From Treponema_C sp050320395 (GTDB lineage Bacteria > Spirochaetota > Spirochaetia > Treponematales > Treponemataceae): a stretch of 64,000 nucleotides of DNA. Positions 24,969 to 39,007 of this stretch are shown piece after piece (positions within the stretch are counted from its first letter, which is position 1; the number at the start of each line of letters is the position of its first letter). Both the position numbers and the translations under genes were made by a program. The notes below the pieces were generated by a model. That model was not told the origin of the DNA, ran no database searches, and saw only the letters and a list, made by a program, of their open reading frames with translations. Location: NCBI RefSeq assembly GCF_050320395.1, contig NZ_CP144459.1:1984001-2048000 (forward strand), given 5' to 3'.

Positions 24969-25078
24969 GCCCGGCAGCAACCTACTTTCCCGCGAATGCA
25001 GTATCATCGGCGTAAGAGAGCTTGACTTCCGTGTTCGGGATGGGAACGGGTATTACCTCTCCACTATGGCCACCGGGC
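24969..25078 (-). rRNA. rrf: 5S ribosomal RNA
   Basis: About 110 nt. The 5' end GCCCGGTGGCCATAGTGGAG pairs with the 3' end GTTGCTGCCGGGC to form helix I; internal CCCGTTCCCATCCCGAACACG is the conserved 5S loop region. Last gene of the rRNA operon, 59 bp after 23S. Confidence 0.93.
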
Positions 25079-25124
25079 AATAAATACCAAGTTAAAATAA
25101 GGGGGAAACGTCTTACATTTCAAA

Positions 25125-25137
25125 CAAAAAAGATAAT

Positions 25138-25147
<10 letters not shown>
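25125..25147 (-). other. 23S rRNA processing stem (3' arm; 5' arm at 28100-28122)
   Basis: CAAAAAAGATAATATGGTC and the following bases are an exact 23-bp inverted repeat of 28100-28122. The two arms flank the 23S gene and would bring its ends together as an RNase III processing helix. Confidence 0.85.
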
Positions 25148-28109
<2,962 letters not shown>

Positions 28110-28329
28110 ATTATCTTTTTTGCTTTCCCGTAAACTTCTTCAACACAAATGCCCGTCAAGCAGGCCGTCAAACCTTCAAAATACTCGACATTCTTCAAAC
28201 CGGCCCTTCTTAAGCACTCAAGTCTCCGTTTACGTGCGTTTCCCTTCCCTATTTCTGTCAATTTACTCTGCCGTCCGTCTTTTTCAAAACCTTCGGCACA
28301 TTAAAACACTTCTCAAATAAGAAGCGTTA

Positions 28330-28403
28330 TGGGACTGATAAGAGTTGAACTTATGACCCCTTCCTTATCAGAGAAGTGCTCTAACCGACTGAGCTACAGT
28401 CCC
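28330..28403 (-). tRNA. tRNA-Ile (anticodon GAT)
   Basis: A 74-nt tRNA with acceptor stem GGGACTG/CAGTCCC and discriminator A. The D-arm is GCTCAGTCGGTTAGAGC, the anticodon loop CTGATAA gives GAT, and the T-arm contains GTTCAACTC. CCA is not encoded. It sits between 16S and 23S, the usual spacer position in one class of spirochete rRNA operon. Confidence 0.95.
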
Positions 28404-30107
<1,704 letters not shown>

Positions 30108-30374
30108 TTTATTCATAGGTCATTAAGACCAATGATTTCATTTAAGTCCGTCCCTGCTTTATTCTTCAGGAACCGTCCCGATACATACCTTAAAGCATCT
30201 ATCGAAACTTTTGCGCTGTACCTTCCGTACAGCCGCCCCTTCTCTTGTACGTTTGAACTATACTTGCGTTCTTTCTTTCCATCCCTGATTATTTCAAGTT
30301 TCTCTTTTTTGAAATGCGCACAGCACTTCAAAGCGGCTCGCTGCATCGTGTGTACCTTAGCGGCGAGTGGATTG

Positions 30375-30404
30375 AATATATCATACTCCGATATTTTATG
30401 TCAA
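30375..30404 (-). promoter_or_regulatory. rRNA operon promoter
   Basis: Minus-strand TTGACA (30399-30404), 18-bp spacer, TATATT (30375-30380) with an extended TGA in front. A leader of about 260 nt (30108-30368) lies before 16S; it contains no gene and only short inverted repeats that I could not assign. Confidence 0.75.
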
Positions 30405-30461
30405 GCACTCTTTTGCTTTTTTTCCATTTTTTTTTGATTTTTTTTCTTACGCATCACACTC

Positions 30462-30770
30462 TTAAGATACATTTTGCGAACGCCTTTCCATTTCCGCTTT
30501 TAAATGCTCAATTTCGGCTATAACGGATGCAATTTCGGCATTTTTCACACCGACACTCGCCTTTTGTTTGCAAGCCAGGTTATCGTATACAATCAACCCC
30601 AAACGTTCAAAGCATTTTTTACTTTGGCTTTCAAGACGGGTAAGTTCGATTTTTGTAATTCCCTTATCGCCCAATTCCTGAATTTTGGATCCGGCCTTAG
30701 ATAAAGCTTTTTGCGAAGCATCCACTCCCTGATCAACCAAGGTTTTCATTTTACCTAAAAAGTCATTCAT
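30462..30770 (-). CDS. Small coiled-coil protein of unknown function
   Basis: A 102-residue, mostly helical protein with no signal peptide. It opens NDFLGKMKTLVDQGVDASQK and has heptad-like regions in both halves, separated by a Cys-containing middle (KKCFERLGLIVYDNLACKQK). It resembles small cytosolic proteins often annotated only as conserved hypothetical in Treponema. The ribosome site GGAG lies 7 nt upstream. It lies between the large phosphatase gene and the rRNA promoter; the 74-bp gap to the gene upstream makes it a likely member of that operon. Confidence 0.75.
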   Translation of the reverse strand: MNDFLGKMKTLVDQGVDASQKALSKAGSKIQELGDKGITKIELTRLESQSKKCFERLGLIVYDNLACKQKASVGVKNAEIASVIAEIEHLKAEMERRSQNVS

Positions 30771-30844
30771 GCTTTGCTCCTTTAAGGATTGCCGGGCGTC
30801 TCGGAGTCAAAAGTCCCGGACAGCCCGCCCTCGTTTTAACTATA

Positions 30845-33800
30845 CTACTTTTTCTTAATTCCGACCAGTGTTAAATCGTCAAATTGTTCATCTTCTTTGA
30901 TACGGGTATAAAACATATATTCATCGCGTAAACCGCTTTGAAAATGTTCGGCTTGACTGCCGCAGTAAACGGGATACTGTACAAAATGTTTTTTCAAAAA
31001 GGCGTCTATTTTTTTATCCACAACGGAGTGATCGTAATCGTCCGCTTCAGGCGTTTTATACATGCGGAATATCTTTTCCACGGCAACCAGAGCCATTACG
31101 CCGTCTTCGGGACTGCCCTCACAATCGGAAAAATCGAATTCAAAACTTTCGTCTTTGAAAAATTTGCGCGGATTTGCACGTTTTTCAAGTACATAGCTTT
31201 TTCGCTGAAAAACCGCTTCTATAATATCGTGAACGCGGTCTGCAGACATTTCTTCGCCGTCAACAACGCTGGAACCTTTTTGGCCCATGTACACAATATA
31301 GTTGTAGACGTCGTCGTTCAGTTTTTTTATAAAGCGAACCAGCTCTTTCGAAAAACTCAGTTTGTCATACATTTTGACGGCGGCAAAAACCTTCGCCTTT
31401 TCGGGATTTTCTCCCTGTTGTTTTGCATAAGCCGTGTATTCTTTTACGCGGCTTCGCGGATGATATAAATCGGCAAGATATTTTTTGGGATCGGACATAT
31501 CCGAAGCTTTTTCACGCAAAAAAGAACGCAGCGATTCGCCGAGTTTTTCTTCAAAGGCCGAAAAAGCCTGCGTACGCCTCTTTTCCTGTAAATCGGCACA
31601 GAGCTTCAAATACGTTTGGTAACCGTCTTCTTCTTCTTTTGTAACGCGCACATCCGTTTCATCGCGGAACTTTAACGCACGGCCGTCGTCGTCACGGTAT
31701 AAGCGTTTTGCTTCTTCAATACCGTCGGTGTATAAAAAGAGAATATCGCCGGAATCCAAATGCACTTTTTCAATCGGATAACCGCCTTTCATCTCTACCA
31801 AATCGGACGAAAAGGCTCCGGCAGTCGGAGTTGCCGTTAATGTAATTACCTTTTTTTTCCGCTCGGACGCGTCATAAATATGAATAAGGTTGTCTCCCGC
31901 ATTGCAAAAATAAAAATCGCCGGCAACCGAATCGAAGATAGCCAATGTAAAGGCCGCGAATTTTCCGAACAGGTTGCGGTTTACCAAGTGGTCGTTTATC
32001 TTATATACAAGCGGCGACAAATCCGTACCGTTTTTACGGATTGACCAGCCGTTAAAATAATCCGTAAAGAGGGCGGCAACTTCGGCCATAATAAGAGCGG
32101 CAGGAGACCCCTTACCCGACACGTCAACCTTTATGACGGCAAAATGGCGCTCGTCGAGTTTTTTGTAATCGAAATAGTCGCCGGAAACCCCCTTGGCGCC
32201 TTCGTAATAGCCGAAAAACTGTGCATGCGGGGTATCGAGCCTGCCGACCGACTGCTTTACTTTTTTACCGCCGATGATAACTTCATCAAGGGGCAAAAAG
32301 GCACGCTGCACTTCTTTACCGCCGAGAAGCATGTTTGCGTTTACGGCAGCTTCTACAAGGGCGCGCGTCATATCGTTAACGTTTTCGCTTAAAAGCCCTA
32401 TTTCATCTCCTGCGGTTACCGGAATATCTTTTCCGGCAAGTTCGGTTTTATCGCCGGTGTCGCGTATCATCACCACATGGGATGCAAGGCGGCGCAGCGG
32501 TTTTATAATAATCAAGGCAAGAATTAATGAGCCTGCAATACCTATGAGGACTGCGACAAAGGCTATACCGCCTGCTATCGAAATAACGGTCACGGTACTT
32601 TTATTAACATTTTTTATCAAGTCTTCCGTACTGACTTTCAGTAAAATAACCGCCCGCACATAATTTCGATCGGTACCGCGGCGGTACAATACGGGTTTGT
32701 AAAATACATATTCGGTTATATTGCGGGACAAGCTCTCATTATTGAATTCGGGAAGAGAGCCTTCGCCGACCTTGGATACCTCGTTTAACGAGCGTGTCAA
32801 AGTTTGTGTTAAACGGGAGGTAACCTGCTGAATTTCATTACGCCTTTCGACGGAGCGGGCATCCGTTTTAAGAGCAAGGGCTATACCTTCCGAAGTTAAA
32901 GCGACAATATCGGCATTAACCTTACCCACCTGTTTTTCAGCCTCCTCATTCAACAGAGGGATACGTTCGGCAAAGACCGCCGTTTCTTCATGAATAAAGC
33001 GGGAGGAGCCCAATACAAGGTTTTCCGTATCTATTTTTTGCGCAATATCGGGGTCGTTTGAAGCCCACACGTAATCAAGGTTCGTATTGGAATTGTCCGC
33101 TTTTAATCCCAAAACGGTTGCATACCGTATTTCGGGCATGGATTGAATTTGATTTAACAATAAACCCAATTCAAGGATATTTTGACCGGGCAGGTAATTT
33201 TTTACCCCGGAAGAAAGACTTTCGGTTAAAACGGAGATACGGTCTTCCAGTCCCTTCGCCAAGGTTTTCTCCTGGGTACGCACAAAGATAAAGCCAAGGG
33301 GAACCGATACAAAGAGGGTAAGCAATAAAATCAGGGCGGATGTAAAAACAATCATCTTATATTTCAAACTGACACCGCGCTGTTTTAATTCAAATGCTTT
33401 CTTTTTTCTTTCAGACATCATAATATCTCCTGTAATAAGAGCCTGTACTTCATATTGAATACTGAGGGATTCCCGTATTGTCAGCATCATATGCCGCGAT
33501 ACAAAAAACAGTCCTGCGGCGGCCAGAACAAATACGGCCCATAATATAATATCGCCGATTTCAAAACTGTAGCGGTAAGCCGACCGGTATTCTTTCCACG
33601 GCGGTACAAAGCGGTATGCATAATCACCCGTTTTTACCGTTCCGAATTCGTTTATGTTTAGCAAGGGGGCGGACATAAAAAGTCCGCGCTCCGGATGTAA
33701 AAGGCCGATACGGTACTCACCGCTTTCCAAGTCGGAAAACGTAATGCCGCCGATTTTAGTATCCGAGAGCACTTGAAAACCGCCGGACGCATATTCAAAG

Positions 33801-35827
33801 ACCGCATCGTAGGGAGCTTTTCCGTCCCTGTCCACATATACGGCCGAAATACGTCCGTCCGTACGGAAGCCCTTACCGAAAATACTCAAAGACACCTTAC
33901 CGTACACATCGGTTTGAGGATACACGGCCGATATGGCGGTATACGGAATGTATTTATTCAAAAAAAGGGGCATAAGGGCCTTTTCACCTATATTGCCCGC
34001 CGTATCTATCGAGGCAACCGTAAACAGGTATATACCGTTATCCCGGTTAACCCATGAAGCGCTTCCCGTGTCGGTTATAATTTTTGAAGGAACGGAACTT
34101 TTATAATCCCGCAATGACTGAGCCGTGTAACGCTCGGGATTTTTTTTATAATCGAAGAGGGAACCTATGTATTGCAAAGAATAGGTATAACCTGCAATTT
34201 CTTCATCCGGCTCGGGCGATTTTTCCCAAAAAAGGCTGAAGGTATTTGACTGCATAAAACCTTCATCATCGGTTTGAACATCACGAATTTCGGGTTTGCG
34301 CGGAGCGGTCGTGTCGCGGAAATAGGTAAGAACGGCGCTTTTAGACCAGTTACCCGCATTATCCACACTTTTGGCTTTTAGATACCACAAACCGTCGGTA
34401 TCGACAAAATCCGAAATATCGCTTTGACTCGGAAAACGCATAAATTCTTCAGGAGGTTCTTCCTGCGCATTCCGCGTTAAAATCCATGAATAGCCGGCTA
34501 TACCCGAAGAATCCCTCGGAAATTGAATGCGTGCGCCGATTTTACCGTTTCCGGAGCGCTGCCCGTTTTTAAATGTAAGCGGGCGCAAAAGGGGCTTTTC
34601 GGTCGAACGGTCTATGGACAAACGGGTTACCCGGTATTTGTTGTTGCTTTTTTGTTCCCAAAAAATATGTAAATTTTTTCCGTCATCGGTTACAAGCGGC
34701 GTTCCGAATACGGAATACAATCCGGCAAGCGAAACACGGCTTTCATCCCACAAGAGATTGTTTTTTACCGCAAGGTACACGTTTTCAACGCCCCGCCTGG
34801 TGTCGACCCATAGAGCGGACAGTTCGCCGTTATAGGTAAATAAAACCGGCTGATAGGCGGCAATCTGTTTCGGTGAAAGCTGCTCTATAGTGCCGTTTAT
34901 AAGGCCCTGTTCCGATAAGGAGGTTACGACAATGGCCGGCTTTGTCGAACCGGCTTGGGAACGTTCCCATGCCAAATACAGAGTCCCCTTGTATTCGTGT
35001 AAAAAAGGCCGCTGATTCGTATAATTCGTAATCATACCCCGGGCCGCCTTTGTATCGGTAACCAGGGCCGCATCGCTCCATGTCATTCCGTTGTCGTCCG
35101 AATAGGCGGAATACAGCTGATAGGTAAGGCGGTTATTCTCCAAAAACAGGGATTGAAAAACCACAATTTCCCGGCCGCCGGGAAGCACAATGAAATCGGG
35201 AACAAAAGAATTTTTCAGATTTTTTGCCGAAGAAAAATCTTCAAAGGCCGACCAGGCGATTCCGTCGGAAGAACGCGCGTATTTTAATGAAAAACTTTGA
35301 TTTGTACCCTGTGTGGCAAACAAAATAAAACCGCCGCCGGCATTTTTAAAAATACGCGGCGCAACGGCGGAAGAACCGTCCTGTACCAGGTCGGTTTGAA
35401 AAAACGTTTTACCGAAATCGTAGGACGTAAAAACCGAAATCGTTTTAGGATCGCTGAGAACGCAAACGCTGATTGCCCCGTCCGTTGTAACGGCTGCCGA
35501 AAACAAGTCGGGTACTTCACCGCTGAAAGGAAAGGGACCGGCAAAACGCTCGCGGCTTATCCAGCCCTCTTCGCTTCCGGCTGGCAGCACTTGAGCCGAA
35601 AGCCAAATATTGCCTTTTTGGCCGGAAAGCTGTTCCACCTCCTGCCATATGACAACGGATGCACCGGGGCTGAAAACGGCGGCAGGAAAACGGCTGTCGG
35701 ACTGCGTAAGGGGGACGGCTTGTTCCCAGTAGAATTCCCTGGCAAAAAGCGGAACAAGCGCACACAGAGCCGCACACATAAAGAGAGGTTTAATATACAA
35801 TCTACGAAGCTTTGCAATAATTTTCAC
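30845..35827 (-). CDS. Giant membrane sensor with sialidase-like ectodomain, HAMP and SpoIIE phosphatase
   Basis: About 1,660 residues. An N-terminal signal segment (IKPLFMCAALCALVPLFA) leads to a beta-propeller with Asp-box motifs (SYDFGKTF, SDDNGMTWS) over about 30-430, then fibronectin-like repeats to about 740. A membrane helix near 759 and a second near 822 enclose a short loop; an extracytoplasmic sensor (about 850-1070) is closed by a third helix near 1077. Cytoplasmic parts are HAMP (about 1100-1160) and a PP2C/SpoIIE domain (VDVSGKGSPAALIM near 1232, LYTDGIEEA near 1355), then a 230-residue extension. SpoIIE phosphatases release anti-sigma antagonists. The start is GTG at 35825-35827, overlapping the upstream stop (GTGA). 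Confidence 0.82.
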   Translation of the reverse strand: MKIIAKLRRLYIKPLFMCAALCALVPLFAREFYWEQAVPLTQSDSRFPAAVFSPGASVVIWQEVEQLSGQKGNIWLSAQVLPAGSEEGWISRERFAGPFPFSGEVPDLFSAAVTTDGAISVCVLSDPKTISVFTSYDFGKTFFQTDLVQDGSSAVAPRIFKNAGGGFILFATQGTNQSFSLKYARSSDGIAWSAFEDFSSAKNLKNSFVPDFIVLPGGREIVVFQSLFLENNRLTYQLYSAYSDDNGMTWSDAALVTDTKAARGMITNYTNQRPFLHEYKGTLYLAWERSQAGSTKPAIVVTSLSEQGLINGTIEQLSPKQIAAYQPVLFTYNGELSALWVDTRRGVENVYLAVKNNLLWDESRVSLAGLYSVFGTPLVTDDGKNLHIFWEQKSNNKYRVTRLSIDRSTEKPLLRPLTFKNGQRSGNGKIGARIQFPRDSSGIAGYSWILTRNAQEEPPEEFMRFPSQSDISDFVDTDGLWYLKAKSVDNAGNWSKSAVLTYFRDTTAPRKPEIRDVQTDDEGFMQSNTFSLFWEKSPEPDEEIAGYTYSLQYIGSLFDYKKNPERYTAQSLRDYKSSVPSKIITDTGSASWVNRDNGIYLFTVASIDTAGNIGEKALMPLFLNKYIPYTAISAVYPQTDVYGKVSLSIFGKGFRTDGRISAVYVDRDGKAPYDAVFEYASGGFQVLSDTKIGGITFSDLESGEYRIGLLHPERGLFMSAPLLNINEFGTVKTGDYAYRFVPPWKEYRSAYRYSFEIGDIILWAVFVLAAAGLFFVSRHMMLTIRESLSIQYEVQALITGDIMMSERKKKAFELKQRGVSLKYKMIVFTSALILLLTLFVSVPLGFIFVRTQEKTLAKGLEDRISVLTESLSSGVKNYLPGQNILELGLLLNQIQSMPEIRYATVLGLKADNSNTNLDYVWASNDPDIAQKIDTENLVLGSSRFIHEETAVFAERIPLLNEEAEKQVGKVNADIVALTSEGIALALKTDARSVERRNEIQQVTSRLTQTLTRSLNEVSKVGEGSLPEFNNESLSRNITEYVFYKPVLYRRGTDRNYVRAVILLKVSTEDLIKNVNKSTVTVISIAGGIAFVAVLIGIAGSLILALIIIKPLRRLASHVVMIRDTGDKTELAGKDIPVTAGDEIGLLSENVNDMTRALVEAAVNANMLLGGKEVQRAFLPLDEVIIGGKKVKQSVGRLDTPHAQFFGYYEGAKGVSGDYFDYKKLDERHFAVIKVDVSGKGSPAALIMAEVAALFTDYFNGWSIRKNGTDLSPLVYKINDHLVNRNLFGKFAAFTLAIFDSVAGDFYFCNAGDNLIHIYDASERKKKVITLTATPTAGAFSSDLVEMKGGYPIEKVHLDSGDILFLYTDGIEEAKRLYRDDDGRALKFRDETDVRVTKEEEDGYQTYLKLCADLQEKRRTQAFSAFEEKLGESLRSFLREKASDMSDPKKYLADLYHPRSRVKEYTAYAKQQGENPEKAKVFAAVKMYDKLSFSKELVRFIKKLNDDVYNYIVYMGQKGSSVVDGEEMSADRVHDIIEAVFQRKSYVLEKRANPRKFFKDESFEFDFSDCEGSPEDGVMALVAVEKIFRMYKTPEADDYDHSVVDKKIDAFLKKHFVQYPVYCGSQAEHFQSGLRDEYMFYTRIKEDEQFDDLTLVGIKKK

Positions 35828-38800
35828 AGCAGAGAGTCCACCTTTCTTTTTAAATCGATAACCTTTGCCGAATTGCGCAATTTCGGATCCTTCCACAAAT
35901 CCGCGACAAGGGCGGCAGCCGTAATCGTATTACCCTTTGCAAGTTCCTGAACCGCCTGCTGATATAATAACTCTTTATCGGCGGTTAATACAACCAGGGA
36001 TTGGCCGCCCATACCGGTTTTTATACGGTCGATAAGAACCGTCGCCTCGGTGTTTTGCGGATTAAGAGAGAGGGCTTCGTCGAGTTTTGTCAAAGCGCTG
36101 TTTAAAGCCAATTCGTTGCGCGACGAAGATTCAAAAAGGCGGGCAGCTTCCCGTACAAGCTGTTTTGAACGGGCCAGCTGCTGAGGTGTCGGAGGCGGAA
36201 CGATAATGCCCAACTCTACTTCAATGTCGTAAATCCGTTTTTTTAAGCCCGGATAAGACGGATTGATTTCATACAAGTCTTTTAGGTCGGCATAGGCCCT
36301 GTTGACCGTTGCCAGATTGCGGTAGTCTCTGAGCGCATTGTTATAACGCTGTCTGAAAAGCTCGCCGAAACCTGCGGGATCGGCCAATTGGGCGGTACGC
36401 AGGGTAAGAATGTTTGCCTCCTGATTCAGCGGATACAGCACTTGAATATCCTTTATTTTTTCCCGGGCCGCATTTAAAACTTCAAGTCCTTCAGCCCGTT
36501 TTCCGCTTTTCAAAAGAGCCCTTCCCTGCTCAAAATACTGATAAGCGGCATTTAAAGTTTGGCTCATTTCGGGATACAGCGGGTCGGTAACGGGAATCGA
36601 ACGCCCCGTACGTATCGAAAGCGCGTTTCCTATCATAACTTTCAGGTTTGTAACCTCGACGTTAGGCTCGACATTGGTTACCGCCCAGCGTCCTTCAGCC
36701 TGTATAATAAGGCGTTCGGCCAATTCAAAATCTCCGGTATAATACAGGGAGCGGGCTTCCGTAATAAGCAAACGGACATCCTGAACAACTTTGCGGTTTT
36801 CCAGACGGACGATTTCAAGGCCCAGCGCGTCCAGTTTGGCGTCCGTTTCCCGGCGTACAACGGCATCTTCCTGATAGCGCAAAAACTCGTTGTATTTAAT
36901 GCGCGCCGACTGCAGGGCTTCGCGGCTCGCGTTAAAATTTTCGCGCTGCAAGGCCGTACGTGCCTGCTCATATCTGAAATCGGCTTCGTTTTTTGCCTGG
37001 CGGGCAGCCAAAATGTTTTTTTGGGCCGTTTTATTGCGCTCGTCAATACTCAAGGATAGGGACTTTAAAAAAGCGGTATCGGAGGCAATACGCGCATAGT
37101 ACTCGGCAAACAAAGGCGAGCCGGGCTCTTTTCGAACGGGTATATCGGGTGCACCGTCGAGCCATGAAAAACGCACTGCCAAAGCGCTCAAATCCTGAGT
37201 TAAATCGGCTTTAAGCTTTGTAAAAGATTCAAGGGCCTTATCCGGATAAGAGGGGGCGGAAGATTCTTTATCGTCATTCAACAGGATGCCGTATTCCTCG
37301 TATAAGGAGCCGTACCGCTCTTTAAGTATATTCGAAGAACGGGCAACAAAGGCGCTTAAAGATTCCCATGCACGAATTCCCTCGGCTTTTTGCTCCGATA
37401 CAAAAAGAGACAGTTCTTTTTCCAAAGCCTTATACAAGGATTCCCAAGGTATATTCGGAGCGTCTGCTTCGCCCGATGCAAGCGGTAATCCGCGGTGCGT
37501 ATTGCGCAAAAAAACTTCGCGCTCATGTGCCGACTGTGCACCGCTAAATTTTCTTTGGGAATAGGATATGAGCGAATTGGAGTAGGAAACAAGACCCTGA
37601 TTCGTACTTAAGCCCTGAATAGAAGGAGATGAGAGTTTTTCGATATTGCCTTTTTCCGCATTAAAACTTTCGGTTTCTTCGTATAAACGAAGGGTATCCG
37701 CAACAAGAATCTTATTGTAATTCAACGCGGTGTTATACGCATCGTAAAAATCGGAGGAGATAGAACGGCCGGGATGCTCCAACAGCGCATACAAGCCGAT
37801 AAAGGAAGCACCCATAGAGCCGACAGCCGCGGTATCGCGCAAAAGACTTGAAGGAAGCGAGCCTGCAACGGGCCCCTCCAACGCATGTCTGTCCGGCAAT
37901 CCGGCCGCAATTTCGGAGCTCAGTTTTTCTATAAGAGAGCCTATGAGGCTGCGCGATTCGGAACAGAGGCTGTCCCATCGGGTATCGAACACCCATACAA
38001 TACCCGTTGCGGGATTTGATTCCCTTCCGAGTAAAAAGCGGTATGCAAAGGGCAAAAAAGAAGCGTCGGTAAGTTCAGGGTTGTTTTTGCGCAATTCATC
38101 AAATATGAGACGGAACTGCAAACCGGCCTCCGCACAGGTATTGCGTATTTGTGCATAGTTTTGCAAAACGGCTTCGACTTCTTCGTAGGCTTCAAGAGAG
38201 GCCCTTACATCAAAGGCTGAAAGTGCGCCGTTGAATTTTTTAAATACGGAGTCCAGCTCGCTTTGCATATCCGTGTAATCGGATACGGCCCTGTCCAGAG
38301 AGCCGAGGAAAGAGTCCACTTTGTCGAGCAGCTCCGTACCGGCAAAATCTTCATAAAATTCTTTTTTATATAATACAAAGCCTTCGGAAAGACGCTTAAC
38401 CGCAGCGGCAAACTGCGACTGTTCATTGAGTTTAACGCCGTCGGCCATAATAATATCGAACATTGCCCGGTAATAGGTAAATTGGGCTGCATATTTGGTT
38501 TCCCGAATAAAGGCCTGTTCGGCAGGGGTCGGCTCTTTTTCATAATTTTCAAGTTTGGAAATAAGGGCTAATTTTTTTTGATCGTTTAGCGGTTCTTCCT
38601 GTATTGTGCGAATCAATTCTTCCGCAAGGTTTTTATATTCGGCACGCAGTTTAAAAATACGGTTAACACGCTTTTGCACTTTGTCAAAATCGCCGGGATT
38701 GTCCGCCGCATAAGCTTCAAGATATTTTAAAGCTTGATTAAGCCTTCCATCCTCTATAAGCCGATCCGCATCGGATAGACTTCTATCGCTTCGGCCGAGC

Positions 38801-38898
38801 GCAAACACAAGGTTTGCCGAACCGCAAACAGAGAAAAGGATAAAAAGCGCGGCAAAAAACTTTCTTATAACGGTACCCCCCGCACCGAAGCTTAACAA
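35824..38898 (-). CDS. Exported repeat-rich protein (TPR-like), about 1,014-1,024 residues
   Basis: A long helical exported protein. The N-terminus after residue 11 is a signal peptide (RKFFAALFILFSVCGSANLVFA); most of the rest is charged helices with TPR-like pairs (LIEDGRLNQALKYLEAYAADNPGDFDKV; FELAERLIIQAEGRWAV; ALTKLDEALSLNPQNTEATVL). It overlaps the phosphatase gene by 4 bp and probably acts with its ectodomain. The start is uncertain. The first in-frame TTG (38898) lies almost on a candidate -10 element and has no ribosome site. A GGGGGG run stands 7 nt before an ATA codon (38866-38868) that would open exactly at the signal peptide. Confidence 0.75.
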   Translation of the reverse strand: MLSFGAGGTVIRKFFAALFILFSVCGSANLVFALGRSDRSLSDADRLIEDGRLNQALKYLEAYAADNPGDFDKVQKRVNRIFKLRAEYKNLAEELIRTIQEEPLNDQKKLALISKLENYEKEPTPAEQAFIRETKYAAQFTYYRAMFDIIMADGVKLNEQSQFAAAVKRLSEGFVLYKKEFYEDFAGTELLDKVDSFLGSLDRAVSDYTDMQSELDSVFKKFNGALSAFDVRASLEAYEEVEAVLQNYAQIRNTCAEAGLQFRLIFDELRKNNPELTDASFLPFAYRFLLGRESNPATGIVWVFDTRWDSLCSESRSLIGSLIEKLSSEIAAGLPDRHALEGPVAGSLPSSLLRDTAAVGSMGASFIGLYALLEHPGRSISSDFYDAYNTALNYNKILVADTLRLYEETESFNAEKGNIEKLSSPSIQGLSTNQGLVSYSNSLISYSQRKFSGAQSAHEREVFLRNTHRGLPLASGEADAPNIPWESLYKALEKELSLFVSEQKAEGIRAWESLSAFVARSSNILKERYGSLYEEYGILLNDDKESSAPSYPDKALESFTKLKADLTQDLSALAVRFSWLDGAPDIPVRKEPGSPLFAEYYARIASDTAFLKSLSLSIDERNKTAQKNILAARQAKNEADFRYEQARTALQRENFNASREALQSARIKYNEFLRYQEDAVVRRETDAKLDALGLEIVRLENRKVVQDVRLLITEARSLYYTGDFELAERLIIQAEGRWAVTNVEPNVEVTNLKVMIGNALSIRTGRSIPVTDPLYPEMSQTLNAAYQYFEQGRALLKSGKRAEGLEVLNAAREKIKDIQVLYPLNQEANILTLRTAQLADPAGFGELFRQRYNNALRDYRNLATVNRAYADLKDLYEINPSYPGLKKRIYDIEVELGIIVPPPTPQQLARSKQLVREAARLFESSSRNELALNSALTKLDEALSLNPQNTEATVLIDRIKTGMGGQSLVVLTADKELLYQQAVQELAKGNTITAAALVADLWKDPKLRNSAKVIDLKRKVDSLL

Positions 38899-38899
38899 C

Positions 38900-38905
38900 A
38901 GTGTA
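38900..38905 (-). promoter_or_regulatory. Extended -10 element upstream of the 1,014-residue gene
   Basis: TGT-TACACT on the minus strand. Transcription would begin about 38893, which is downstream of the TTG codon at 38898. Confidence 0.4.
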
Positions 38906-38997
38906 ACATATATGCAAAATATTAAAAAGTATGCTGTTTCGTTACTATGTTCGGTATTTTTCGATTAAAAAATAATGAAAAAAAACCGAAAATAGAG

Positions 38998-39003
38998 TAT
39001 AAT
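38998..39003 (+). promoter_or_regulatory. -10 element 4 nt before the UPF0164 start
   Basis: Perfect TATAAT, then 4 nt to the first ATG and 7 nt to a second, in-frame ATG (39011). No ribosome site. No convincing -35. Confidence 0.5.
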
Positions 39004-39007
39004 CACT

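Noticed and set aside
28110..28329. A second tRNA (Ala) in the 16S-23S spacer
   Set aside because: I looked for an Ala-TGC cloverleaf between tRNA-Ile and 23S and found only A/T-rich sequence with a small hairpin.
32144..32663. Overlapping plus-strand ORFs opposite the phosphatase gene
   Set aside because: Shadows of a long minus-strand gene with recognisable domains; no ribosome site.
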